Shown: piece by piece, positions 1 through 6,315 of the stretch
Numbering within the stretch: the first letter of the stretch is position 1
Layout: the number at the start of each line of letters is the position of its first letter
NCBI GenBank assembly: GCA_037190845.1
Contig: JBBCJI010000037.1
Location: forward strand, 1 to 18,663
DNA: 18,663 nucleotides
Direction of reading: 5' to 3'
From: JBEBVQ01 sp037190845
GTDB taxonomy: Bacteria; Bacteroidota; Bacteroidia; Chitinophagales; Chitinophagaceae
Program-made: the position numbers and the translations under genes
Notes under the pieces: model-generated
Seen by the model: only the letters and a program-made list of their open reading frames with translations
The model's database searches: none
What the model was told of the DNA's origin: nothing

Positions 1-1
1 T

Positions 2-1264
2 GCCCAGGCGGGTATCACCACACCGGAACCGATGTACGGCTGCAGTGTGGTGGACTGGAACAACGACGGGTGGCCGGATATACTGACGGCTCCCTACTGC
101 CGGACAAATGGACAGTTATTAAAAAACAATGGTGATGGAACGTTTACAGACGTGGCTGCACAAACAGGTTACAATGCAAGGTATATGCCGGGCGACGGGG
201 GACAGACCATGTGCCTGTGGAGCGCCGTACCGGAGGATTATGATAATGATGGCGACATGGATTTGTTTTTCAGCCTGGTACATGGCGGTAATGATGCAAA
301 TGAGGGACGCTCCGCCATGTTTATAAACGAAGGTACTGCCAACAACTACACACTTACCCCGGATCGTAGTCTGATCATTAAGAAGCAACCCTATTCTGCA
401 CACAACGGTGATTATGACGGTTCGTGGCTGGATATTGACAATGACGGACTGATGGATCTGGCCATGGTACAGGGCACTTACACACCTGTAACAGACCGGC
501 TGTTTATCTTTCAGCAGGGTACAGACGGTAAATTGACAGACATTACGAGCGACCTGGGGCTGATCCGTGCTGAGACCAAAGATCTTCACCTGCTGGAAGC
601 AATAGATTATGATCTGGATGGCGATGATGACATTGTTTTCTGCCGCACCGGCTCCCCCCGGGGATTACACATGGTAGAGAACCGTATCGGCCAGGACAAC
701 AACTGGACGGGTATGTCCCTGCATGCGCCACAGGGTGTAAACAAGAGCTGTATCGGCGCAAGAATATACGTGTGGAGTGGAGGCGTACAACGTATGAGAG
801 AGGTACATGCAGGGAGAGGCAACAATGGAGGTCAGCAGCCGTTTGCCATGTTGTTCGGGCTGGGCAGCAATACAACAATAGACTCCATAAAGATTGCGTG
901 GCCGGATGCCGCAGGCAGTGAAACAATAATCAGGAATCCACCCGTAAACGAGTACCTCGGCATTACGAAGGGCGGACTATCTGTACGCAATACAGCAAGT
1001 GAAACGACTAACGTCACATCGCTGAAACTATACCCCAATCCGGCCAGGAATTTTGTGTTGCTGCAGCTAAGCGATAATGAACCAGTACAAAAAATTGAGT
1101 TGTACGATATGACCGGACGCCGGGTTCATCAGCCTGTTATACCTGATCCAGGGAATATCGTATGCTACTACAACATCACACACCTTCCATCCGGAAGCTA
1201 TTGGATCAGGGCAACCACACATTCAGGAAAAAGTACTACTGCTGTTTTTGTAAAGCAGAACTAA
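2..1264 (+). CDS. Secreted FG-GAP/VCBS-repeat protein with UnbV/ASPIC domain and T9SS sorting tail (5'-truncated)
   Basis: The reading frame is open from the first complete codon at position 2, so the 5' part lies outside the window; the first in-window ATG (32) falls inside a repeat and is not the start. Several FG-GAP/VCBS-type calcium-binding repeats are visible (DWNNDGWPDIL, NNGDGTFTDV, DYDNDGDMDLFF, DIDNDGLMDLAM, DYDLDGDDDIVF). An ASPIC/UnbV-like segment follows at roughly 730-960 (IGARIYVWSGGVQ, GLGSNTTIDSIKIAWPDA). The last ~75 residues form a type A T9SS sorting domain (LKLYPNPARNF ... GRRVHQ ... LPSGSYWIR). Such proteins are exported across the outer membrane and usually act as adhesive or glycan-related surface proteins; the ligand cannot be told from the sequence. 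It converges with the ketosynthase gene, with 63 bp between the stop codons. Confidence 0.9.
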   Translation, partial: AQAGITTPEPMYGCSVVDWNNDGWPDILTAPYCRTNGQLLKNNGDGTFTDVAAQTGYNARYMPGDGGQTMCLWSAVPEDYDNDGDMDLFFSLVHGGNDANEGRSAMFINEGTANNYTLTPDRSLIIKKQPYSAHNGDYDGSWLDIDNDGLMDLAMVQGTYTPVTDRLFIFQQGTDGKLTDITSDLGLIRAETKDLHLLEAIDYDLDGDDDIVFCRTGSPRGLHMVENRIGQDNNWTGMSLHAPQGVNKSCIGARIYVWSGGVQRMREVHAGRGNNGGQQPFAMLFGLGSNTTIDSIKIAWPDAAGSETIIRNPPVNEYLGITKGGLSVRNTASETTNVTSLKLYPNPARNFVLLQLSDNEPVQKIELYDMTGRRVHQPVIPDPGNIVCYYNITHLPSGSYWIRATTHSGKSTTAVFVKQN

Positions 1265-1272
1265 TGAGTGAT

Positions 1273-1340
1273 GAGTTATGAATGATGAGTTGTACAGTGT
1301 GCGTAAATGCATTTAACCCATAACTCATCATTCATAACTC
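1273..1340. terminator. Perfect 19-bp inverted repeat between convergent genes, possible bidirectional terminator
   Basis: Positions 1273-1291 and 1322-1340 are exact reverse complements separated by a 30-nt loop. The site lies between two convergent genes, where a shared terminator is expected. The right arm reaches into the ketosynthase gene and supplies its last codons and stop (1328-1330). No clear T-run follows either arm, so it is not a textbook intrinsic terminator. The arms contain repeated ATGAGT/ATGAAT motifs, so it may instead be a member of a dispersed palindromic repeat family. Confidence 0.6.
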
Positions 1341-2467
1341 CCCCACACCAGCGCCGCATTACAGCCGCCAAAGCCCGATGCTGTTTTCAGCGCATACCGG
1401 ATATCAGCCGGCACCATCGCTTGCGTAACCTGTAAGGGCCTTGATACGCCTATATTGTTGAACCCGACGGAAGGGATCAGTTGCTGTTTCCGCAGGCTTT
1501 CGATCACCAGCACACTCTCCAAGACACCCGCAGTGCCCAACGTATGGCCTACGTAGCCCTTCAGGCTATGAACCGGCGCATGGATCAATCCTGCCGTATC
1601 AAAAGCCTTCGCTTCCATTTCATCATTGTATGCAGTAGCTGTACCGTGAGCAGAAACCATGTCTATATCCCCGTGGGAAATACCCGCCTGGCTTAGTGTA
1701 CGGGCGATCGCCATTGCCAGCTCGTCGCCGGTACGCGATGGTCCGCTGATATGGTTGGCATCGTTGGAAGTAGCCCCCGATACCAGCTCCGCCAGCGGCG
1801 CATCACCCGGGTCGGCAGAAAGAATAATTGTAGCGGCAGCTTCTCCAAGATTAATACCCTTCCGTGCTGCATCGAAAGGGCGGCATGGCTCATCCGCTAT
1901 TGCCTGGAAAGACCGGAACCCGCTCAATACAAAGCGCGAAAACCGGTCGCAACCGGTGACAATGACATTCCGGTATCTGCCCGTCTGTATCAAACGTAAT
2001 CCATATTGGAGTGCAATCACGCCGGAAATACAGGCATGGGAAACTACCAATGGCGACGTATTCAATCCCAATGCCGCTGCAACCACACCGGCACTATATG
2101 ACAATGAAAGCCGGTGGTCTTCCCTGCCCTCCTGATCCAGCAGTTCAATATTACCTTTGGTGGTCGAGAGGACGAATGCCGTACCGGCATCAGTTGTATC
2201 TATTTCCGCATCCTGCAAAGCCCGGCGGGCAGAATAGTATGCCAGACGTTCAAATGCAGTAAGTGATTTGGTATGATCTGTCTGCGCCTGTACCAGTTGC
2301 CAGAGCGCAGGGCCAGGCATAGAAGCCCAGAAAGGCACAGTACTAAATGCCGTATCCTCATACCATCTGACACCTGTCTGCATCCGGGACACGGCCTGCC
2401 AGTGCATCGCCGTATCAGCTCCCAATGCAGAAACGGCATGTGTAGCCACCGCATATACCTGTTTCAT
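1328..2467 (-). CDS. Beta-ketoacyl-ACP synthase (FabF-like, flexirubin/aryl-polyene type)
   Basis: This is a thiolase-fold condensing enzyme that would elongate an ACP-bound acyl or polyene chain by decarboxylative Claisen condensation in the cytoplasm. Numbered from the ATG at 2467 (379 residues), the full Cys-His-His triad is present: C146 in SHACISG, H274 in SAHGTATAYND and H308 in GYVGHTLGTAG. The PFDAARKGINLGEAAA block typical of KAS I/II is also present. The frame is open up to an ATG at 2494, with another ATG at 2482. I prefer 2467 because it overlaps the thioesterase stop as ATGA, the usual translational coupling, and gives the normal family N-terminus (MKQVYAVATHAVSALG). It is the last gene of the operon, and its stop lies inside a long inverted repeat. 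It is somewhat short and divergent for a housekeeping FabF, which fits a secondary-metabolite role. The product is unknown. Confidence 0.9.
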   Translation of the reverse strand: MKQVYAVATHAVSALGADTAMHWQAVSRMQTGVRWYEDTAFSTVPFWASMPGPALWQLVQAQTDHTKSLTAFERLAYYSARRALQDAEIDTTDAGTAFVLSTTKGNIELLDQEGREDHRLSLSYSAGVVAAALGLNTSPLVVSHACISGVIALQYGLRLIQTGRYRNVIVTGCDRFSRFVLSGFRSFQAIADEPCRPFDAARKGINLGEAAATIILSADPGDAPLAELVSGATSNDANHISGPSRTGDELAMAIARTLSQAGISHGDIDMVSAHGTATAYNDEMEAKAFDTAGLIHAPVHSLKGYVGHTLGTAGVLESVLVIESLRKQQLIPSVGFNNIGVSRPLQVTQAMVPADIRYALKTASGFGGCNAALVWGSYE

Positions 2468-2892
2468 TTCCTGCGTAGCCATTTTTCCTTCCATGCAGCC
2501 ATAAAAGGCGGTATCGTAAGCATCAGCTCCAGGCTTTCGCGGTGCATAAACACCTGTACAGAGCTACCCGTAGCTACTTTTTCATTTTTCGCCGCATCAT
2601 AAATGGCATAGTGAAATAATAATTTCGCCGCAGGCGTATCATGATAGGTTGTTTCCAAGCGGATACGATGACCGTACCGAAGAATACGTTTGTAATCACA
2701 ATTGATCCGCACGACAGGCACTACGATCTGCTGGCGGTACAGATCCAGGTAACGTAATCCGTACGCTTCACCAAAGGCTTCCCGCCCGTCTTCGAAATAC
2801 CTGATAAAATGGCCGTGCCATACAATACCCAGCGGGTCAGCCTCGCTGAATTTCACTTCCTGTTCTGTAGTATGTGTGAGTGTCTGGTGCAA
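2464..2892 (-). CDS. Acyl-CoA/acyl-ACP thioesterase, YbgC/4HBT hot-dog family
   Basis: A hot-dog fold thioesterase of 142 residues, the usual length for the family. The N-terminal block FSEADPLGIVWHGHFIRYFEDGREAF matches the YbgC-type active-site motif; the catalytic aspartate would be D19, and E34 falls in the RYFEDGR segment. It would hydrolyse an acyl thioester, probably releasing or proof-reading the chain built by the neighbouring ketosynthase and dehydratase. The start codon is TTG (2890-2892): no ATG is available in frame, and beginning later would cut into the conserved motif. The gene ends with ATGA shared with the ketosynthase start, and follows the secreted-protein gene after 32 bp. 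The family is certain; the substrate is inferred from context only. Confidence 0.87.
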   Translation of the reverse strand: MHQTLTHTTEQEVKFSEADPLGIVWHGHFIRYFEDGREAFGEAYGLRYLDLYRQQIVVPVVRINCDYKRILRYGHRIRLETTYHDTPAAKLLFHYAIYDAAKNEKVATGSSVQVFMHRESLELMLTIPPFMAAWKEKWLRRK

Positions 2893-2924
2893 AACAATAA
2901 TGTTACGCCGCTGGAGAAATTAAA

Positions 2925-3566
2925 TCAAATATTTTTCTTCCATTTACTGTAATTACTCTTCACATCTTTCAACACGAGTGCAAAAGGTTTTGCCCAGTAA
3001 TTACGAAAACCAAAGCCCCCGGATTTCCCGGTCTGCCGGACGGTATAAAGCACCTTTTTATCTTTCATATCTACAAAAGTGACCCACATGGAAGCTTCTT
3101 CTTTTCCTTTGCTCATACCTTCTACAAAGAAGAGCAGACCGATACCGGATTTTCCCGCGAAATCATATTTTTTTACAAGTGCAGATATCTTCTCTTCATT
3201 CAGCAGGCTGTAATCGTCCGGATTATCCGAAAAGAACTCTTTACCCTTTGCCGCCTTATTGGCTTTTTCCGTGATTTCTGTAGCATACTTAACTTCAGAA
3301 CGGTTTACAGCGCCCGCTACATCAAACTTTTTGGGCTCATTAATGAATAATTGATTCCAGGACGGAAAATATTTTCCCACCAGTTGTTCATTTGTGATCT
3401 CACCGGCATCGCTCCACTGGGTGGCAGAACCAATAAATTTCACCTGCGTGAAATCAAGCCCGAGCCAGGTAATTTCGTTCTTTTCATTAAAAACATCCGC
3501 TTTGGTTTGTGCATGGGCATAAGCTACGCCAGCAAATAAAGCCAGCAACAAGAACAATCTTTTCAT
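2925..3566 (-). CDS. Secreted protein of unknown function inside the acyl-chain operon
   Basis: A 213-residue protein with a clear Sec signal peptide (MKRLFLLLALFAGVAYAHA, cleavage probably before QTKAD). There is no lipobox cysteine after the signal and no further membrane helix, so a periplasmic location is likely. I recognise no named domain. Visible landmarks are WLGLDFTQVKFIG near the N-terminus, FPSWNQLFINEP, and a C-terminal KSGGFGFRNYWAKPF segment; the mature part is lysine-rich. It lies only 6 bp after the dehydratase stop and 32 bp before the thioesterase, so it is co-transcribed with cytoplasmic acyl-chain enzymes. It could bind or present the lipid product in the periplasm, or it could simply be a common Bacteroidota secreted protein carried along in the operon. 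The function is not known. Confidence 0.85.
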   Translation of the reverse strand: MKRLFLLLALFAGVAYAHAQTKADVFNEKNEITWLGLDFTQVKFIGSATQWSDAGEITNEQLVGKYFPSWNQLFINEPKKFDVAGAVNRSEVKYATEITEKANKAAKGKEFFSDNPDDYSLLNEEKISALVKKYDFAGKSGIGLLFFVEGMSKGKEEASMWVTFVDMKDKKVLYTVRQTGKSGGFGFRNYWAKPFALVLKDVKSNYSKWKKNI

Positions 3567-3572
3567 AGGTGT

Positions 3573-3998
3573 TTAGTTTGGGTTTTCTGATTGCAAAAAT
3601 ATCTTAAATTCACAAGATGCTATTTCCCGGTCATCAAGCATTACCTTCCCCACTACCAGATGCGCCTGCATCACCTGCTGGAGAAACGCCACTTCCGTCC
3701 GTATTGTCGCACCTACCGGCGGCAGTTCATGTACCCGTAATCCTTTAAGCGCTCCGATAAATCCCACGGGGGCCGGCTTACCCTCCTGGCTGGCACGATA
3801 GCCCGTCCCTGCCGCCGCTGTCTGCGCCATATTTTCCACAAGACCCGGTTCTGTAAAAAAACCGTCAGATACAAGTGTATGCCCTTCCCTCACGGTAAAG
3901 GTAGTAACCGTCACATCCATCCCGGCACGCACCACCGAATCAATCATCACAAACGGTGGTCGTTGGGGTATATATGCCAATACTTCAGTCTGATCCAT
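3573..3998 (-). CDS. Hot-dog 3-hydroxyacyl-ACP dehydratase (FabZ/ApeP-like)
   Basis: A 141-residue hot-dog protein resembling the dehydratases of flexirubin and aryl-polyene clusters. It would remove water from a 3-hydroxyacyl-ACP to give the trans-2-enoyl chain, the step that introduces polyene double bonds. Landmarks are IPQRPPFVMIDSV near the N-terminus and FFTEPGLVENMAQTAAA, which contains the candidate acidic residue. The position usually held by the catalytic histidine of FabZ (LPHRYPF) is glutamine here (Q12). The ATG at 3998 is chosen over the upstream in-frame TTG (4013) because it gives the normal short N-terminus. The gene overlaps the acyltransferase end by 14 bp, so translation is probably coupled. 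Confidence 0.82.
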   Translation of the reverse strand: MDQTEVLAYIPQRPPFVMIDSVVRAGMDVTVTTFTVREGHTLVSDGFFTEPGLVENMAQTAAAGTGYRASQEGKPAPVGFIGALKGLRVHELPPVGATIRTEVAFLQQVMQAHLVVGKVMLDDREIASCEFKIFLQSENPN

Positions 3999-4881
3999 CT
4001 GCCCAGAAATCAAAATAATTAAACCATTGCTCCGGATATTGTTTCAATCTTCGTTCCATCAGCCCCACATAATCGTCCAGCATTGCTTCCATACCTGTAG
4101 TACCACGCCCTGCATATACCTGGGCAGGTTCTGCATAGAAGTGATAATGATGATCTGTTTCCTTAAAGGCAAAAACGAAACACACCGGAGCTTTCAATTT
4201 GGATGCTAAGATAAAAGGCCCTGCGGGAAACAAAGCCTTTTTACCCAGAAAATCATGAGATATAGTACGATTACCCGGACGAAACCTGTCTGCATGAAGG
4301 CAGATCAGCTCATTGCGTTTCAGGGCGGCGTTCAGTTCATAGATATGAGACATGTCCTCCCTGACATAAATAATATTAAATGAACGACGTGACTCAAACT
4401 GCTCCATATAAGTCTTGACGGCATCATCCTCGCCATCATACATCAGGATATTCACCGTTGTATTCAACCTCATCAGCAGATGCCCTGCCACTTCCCAGTT
4501 ACCGAGGTGGGCGCTTACAATCAGACCACCGTTTCCATTTGCCACCATTTGGTCCAGGTTTTCACCACCATCATGCGTAAAGCTGAGCCGGTGTTTTACA
4601 CCTGCCAGCACAACAACCTTATCAATCAGAGTCTGACCGAAAATAATAAGATTTTTGCGAATGAGCCGACGGGCATCACGATCGCTGTATCCCATCCGCT
4701 CCTGGTATATATAACGCAACGGTCTGGTAGCTGCGGGTACAAACAAACGGTAATAGGTGGTCACACAATGCAGGAACAAGTACGCAGAACGGATACCTGC
4801 TGTTTTCAACAGCCAGACGAAGAAACGGTATCCCCAGGTCGGTCCATGTGAACGGCCTTCCCAAACGGGTTGATCAGGCAT
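3985..4881 (-). CDS. LpxL/HtrB-like lysophospholipid-type acyltransferase (LPLAT)
   Basis: A 298-residue protein of the lipid A (Kdo2-lipid IV-A) lauroyl-acyltransferase-like family, close to the family's usual ~300 residues. The HxxxxE catalytic motif is seen in SAHLGNWEVAGHLL (H125, E130). The downstream substrate-binding block is DRFRPGNRTISHDFLGKKA followed by FPAGPFILASKLKAPV. The N-terminal region (about residues 17-45) is hydrophobic and probably associates with the inner membrane. Enzymes of this family in polyene clusters are thought to transfer the ACP-bound chain to a lipid acceptor; here that is inferred from context. The gene overlaps the ACP gene by 8 bp (the ATG start sits over the ACP stop) and the dehydratase gene by 14 bp. 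Confidence 0.88.
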   Translation of the reverse strand: MPDQPVWEGRSHGPTWGYRFFVWLLKTAGIRSAYLFLHCVTTYYRLFVPAATRPLRYIYQERMGYSDRDARRLIRKNLIIFGQTLIDKVVVLAGVKHRLSFTHDGGENLDQMVANGNGGLIVSAHLGNWEVAGHLLMRLNTTVNILMYDGEDDAVKTYMEQFESRRSFNIIYVREDMSHIYELNAALKRNELICLHADRFRPGNRTISHDFLGKKALFPAGPFILASKLKAPVCFVFAFKETDHHYHFYAEPAQVYAGRGTTGMEAMLDDYVGLMERRLKQYPEQWFNYFDFWADGSD

Positions 4882-5131
4882 GACTTGGCGCCTGCAGGCG
4901 GTTGGCTACGTAATCATAAAAATCCTGTATCGTACGCATCTGCTGAAAATCTTCCGGCTTCACTTTAAACCCGAAATTCTGCTCGATAACCACCACCAGA
5001 TCTATGTAATCAAGACTATCCAGATCCAGCGTTTCCTTCAGACCGGCGTCCGGACGTATCATCTGTTCATCCACCTCAAAATCCTCAACCATAAAGGCAT
5101 TGATACGTTCAATTATTTCTTGTATGCTCAT
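4874..5131 (-). CDS. Acyl carrier protein
   Basis: An 85-residue acidic protein with the 4'-phosphopantetheine attachment motif LDLDSLDYIDLVVVIEQNF; the modified serine is S39. Length and charge fit a classic ACP. It is the first gene of the six-gene operon and would carry the growing chain for the ketosynthase, dehydratase, thioesterase and acyltransferase that follow. The start ATG at 5131 is preceded by a leader of about 65 nt and a perfect Bacteroidota -7 box. The DSLDYIDLV context is typical of the dedicated ACPs of polyene clusters rather than AcpP of fatty-acid synthesis (usually DSLDTVEL), which is an inference from motif shape. Confidence 0.92.
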   Translation of the reverse strand: MSIQEIIERINAFMVEDFEVDEQMIRPDAGLKETLDLDSLDYIDLVVVIEQNFGFKVKPEDFQQMRTIQDFYDYVANRLQAPSHA

Positions 5132-5170
5132 AAAAGAAAACCAAAAGGGGGCTTAAAATTGGCTAAACTA

Positions 5171-5184
5171 CCGGCAAAGGCCGG
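5171..5184 (-). promoter_or_regulatory. Small GC-rich hairpin in the predicted leader of the operon
   Basis: On the minus strand CCGGC and GCCGG can pair around a 4-nt loop (CTTT). The hairpin lies between the predicted transcription start and the ACP start codon, 40 nt upstream of the ATG. It may affect leader stability; a regulatory role is a guess. Confidence 0.35.
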
Positions 5185-5201
5185 CTATATTTATTGCAGT
5201 G

Positions 5202-5209
5202 CAAAGATA
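5202..5209 (-). promoter_or_regulatory. Bacteroidota -7 promoter box for the six-gene operon
   Basis: On the minus strand the sequence reads TATCTTTG, an exact match to the Bacteroidota consensus TAnnTTTG. It lies 70 bp upstream of the ACP start codon, which predicts a leader of roughly 60 nt. A convincing -33 element is not evident. Confidence 0.6.
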
Positions 5210-5260
5210 ACATAAAATTAAAAACCATTGTTCCTGAAAAATCTTCTGATAATTCCGTGT

Positions 5261-5465
5261 TTTTTATCACTGCTGTCCGGGGAAATTTCAGGAGAACGTC
5301 TGTAATGCACCTCCGTAGACTGTTTCAGTCATTCTTATAAACAGGGGTCTTGCTGTTGAACAGAACGATGCGCTCCGCTCCGCAGGAGCACCCTGTTTAC
5401 AGAACGCAGTATATTCCATAAAGACCACCCCTGCAGGGACATCCTGTTCGTGACAGGCTGCAACA
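5261..5465. repeat. Non-coding repeat unit, copy A
   Basis: This segment aligns along its length with 5607-5812, about 346 bp further on. The first 20 bases differ at one position, and later blocks match clearly, such as GAACAGRACGAT, GCTCCGCAGGAGC (5377-5389) and the run around CAGAACGCAGTATAT. Identity by eye is roughly 70%. No reading frame is kept between the two copies, so the unit looks non-coding. Together with the segment between the copies it fills the 649-bp gap 5216-5864, in which I see no gene. Confidence 0.7.
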
Positions 5466-5509
5466 GGCTGATTATTAATTACGTGTAACATAATCTACTG
5501 AAACAGGAG

Positions 5510-5570
5510 GCTCCTGCGGAGCCGGTGTGTATTGTATTTGTTGGCTATAAACAGGGCGCTCCTGCGGAGC
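5510..5570. repeat. Two GCTCC/GGAGC palindromes in the opposite orientation
   Basis: The 13-base hairpin sequence GCTCCTGCGGAGC occurs at 5510-5522 and 5558-5570. It is the exact reverse complement of the palindrome in units A and B (5377-5389, 5724-5736). The orientation is real and not just palindromic ambiguity: the flank TATAAACAGGG before 5558 is a near reverse complement of the flank after 5736 (CGTTTATA). The whole array therefore holds four copies of one hairpin in mixed orientation. Confidence 0.7.
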
Positions 5571-5592
5571 GGAACCATACCTGATATTTTCA

Positions 5593-5626
5593 CCGGACAA
5601 TAATGGTTTTTATCACTGTTGTCCGG
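5593..5626. repeat. CCGGACAA/TTGTCCGG palindrome at the edge of repeat unit B
   Basis: CCGGACAA at 5593-5600 is matched by TTGTCCGG at 5619-5626, giving an 8-bp stem with an 18-nt loop. The right arm is the end of the block that begins repeat unit B. In unit A the equivalent left arm is missing. It may be one end of the mobile unit. Confidence 0.5.
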
Positions 5627-5812
5627 GATGAAATTTATACGCATTACTGTAAATCGCACCCATAGCCTGTTCTGATGCTTTTTGATTATTGGTGGGACTG
5701 CTTTGAACAGGACGATTCATTACGCTCCGCAGGAGCGTCCCGTTTATAGAATGCGGCATATATTGCGAACCACCCCATAGGAGTGTCCCGTTTATGCTGT
5801 CGCAATAGAGAA
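5607..5812. repeat. Non-coding repeat unit, copy B
   Basis: Second diverged copy of the unit at 5261-5465. It contains the best-preserved hairpin, where the stem extends to 7 bp (ACGCTCC/GGAGCGT, 5722-5738), followed by CCCGTTTATAGAATGC. A degraded second hairpin-plus-tail (GGAGTGTCCCGTTTA) follows at about 5780-5794. The unit ends about 50 bp before the stop codon of the small gene at 5865-6128. Confidence 0.7.
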
Positions 5813-5864
5813 CAGATTCATGCACAGTGAACAAAATAGCAGACCGCTCTACCTCGCTGCCACA

Positions 5865-6128
5865 TTAAAACTGTACGTCAATGATGCTTTTAAGCGGCAA
5901 AAACATACCAGCTTTCAACTGGAGAAAGCCGCCTGCAACCGACCAGACAGTCGTCTCTACCATCTTGGGCCCCTGAGTAGTTTCGAACGTAATACGGGTC
6001 TTACCCTTAAACTCATTTCCCAGCCTCACTGCATATGACAATGCTTTCTGCCAGTAATCACTCTTATCCACAAAAGCAGGAATAATATTCAGATCGGGAA
6101 TCTTTTCCTTTTCAACAGCTATGGCCAT
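5865..6128 (-). CDS. Small conserved-looking protein of unknown function
   Basis: An 87-residue soluble protein with no signal peptide or membrane segment. The segment KIPDLNIIPAFVDKSDYWQ is followed by alternating polar and hydrophobic stretches (TRITFETTQGPKMVETTVWSV, FLQLKAGMFLPLKSIIDVQF), suggesting a small beta-rich fold. I recall similar short unnamed proteins in Bacteroidota, but no function is established. The start is the ATG at 6128; later starts would remove only a few residues. It is divergent from the beta-barrel gene at 6316, with 187 bp between, and stands alone on its strand. The clean codon pattern and composition support it as a real gene, although no perfect -7 box is visible upstream. 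Confidence 0.72.
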   Translation of the reverse strand: MAIAVEKEKIPDLNIIPAFVDKSDYWQKALSYAVRLGNEFKGKTRITFETTQGPKMVETTVWSVAGGFLQLKAGMFLPLKSIIDVQF

Positions 6129-6315
6129 ACCTTGCGTTTTATCATTGTTATAATGCTAATATACCAACAAAAACCGGGCTTGTGCCTGGCATCATTGTTA
6201 AAAACCTGTCAAAAGCCGGCCGGCATCATAAAACACACTGAAAACCTTTATCTTGCAGGTTCGCTTACACATACAGGAGTTGATTTTTCTCTTAAAATCA
6301 AACAAAACACAAACC

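Noticed and set aside
119..589. Minus-strand open frame of 156 codons opposite the FG-GAP/UnbV protein
   Set aside because: It is antisense to clear repeat motifs of the plus-strand protein and has no features of its own.
5377..5736. Repeated 13-base GCTCC...GGAGC sequence considered as a CRISPR array
   Set aside because: The copies are irregularly spaced, occur in both orientations, and the sequence between them is itself repeated rather than unique; no cas gene is present.
5288..5834. Two minus-strand open frames of 67 and 73 codons inside the repeat nest
   Set aside because: They lie in the two copies of the same non-coding unit but do not conserve the reading frame between copies, which argues against coding.
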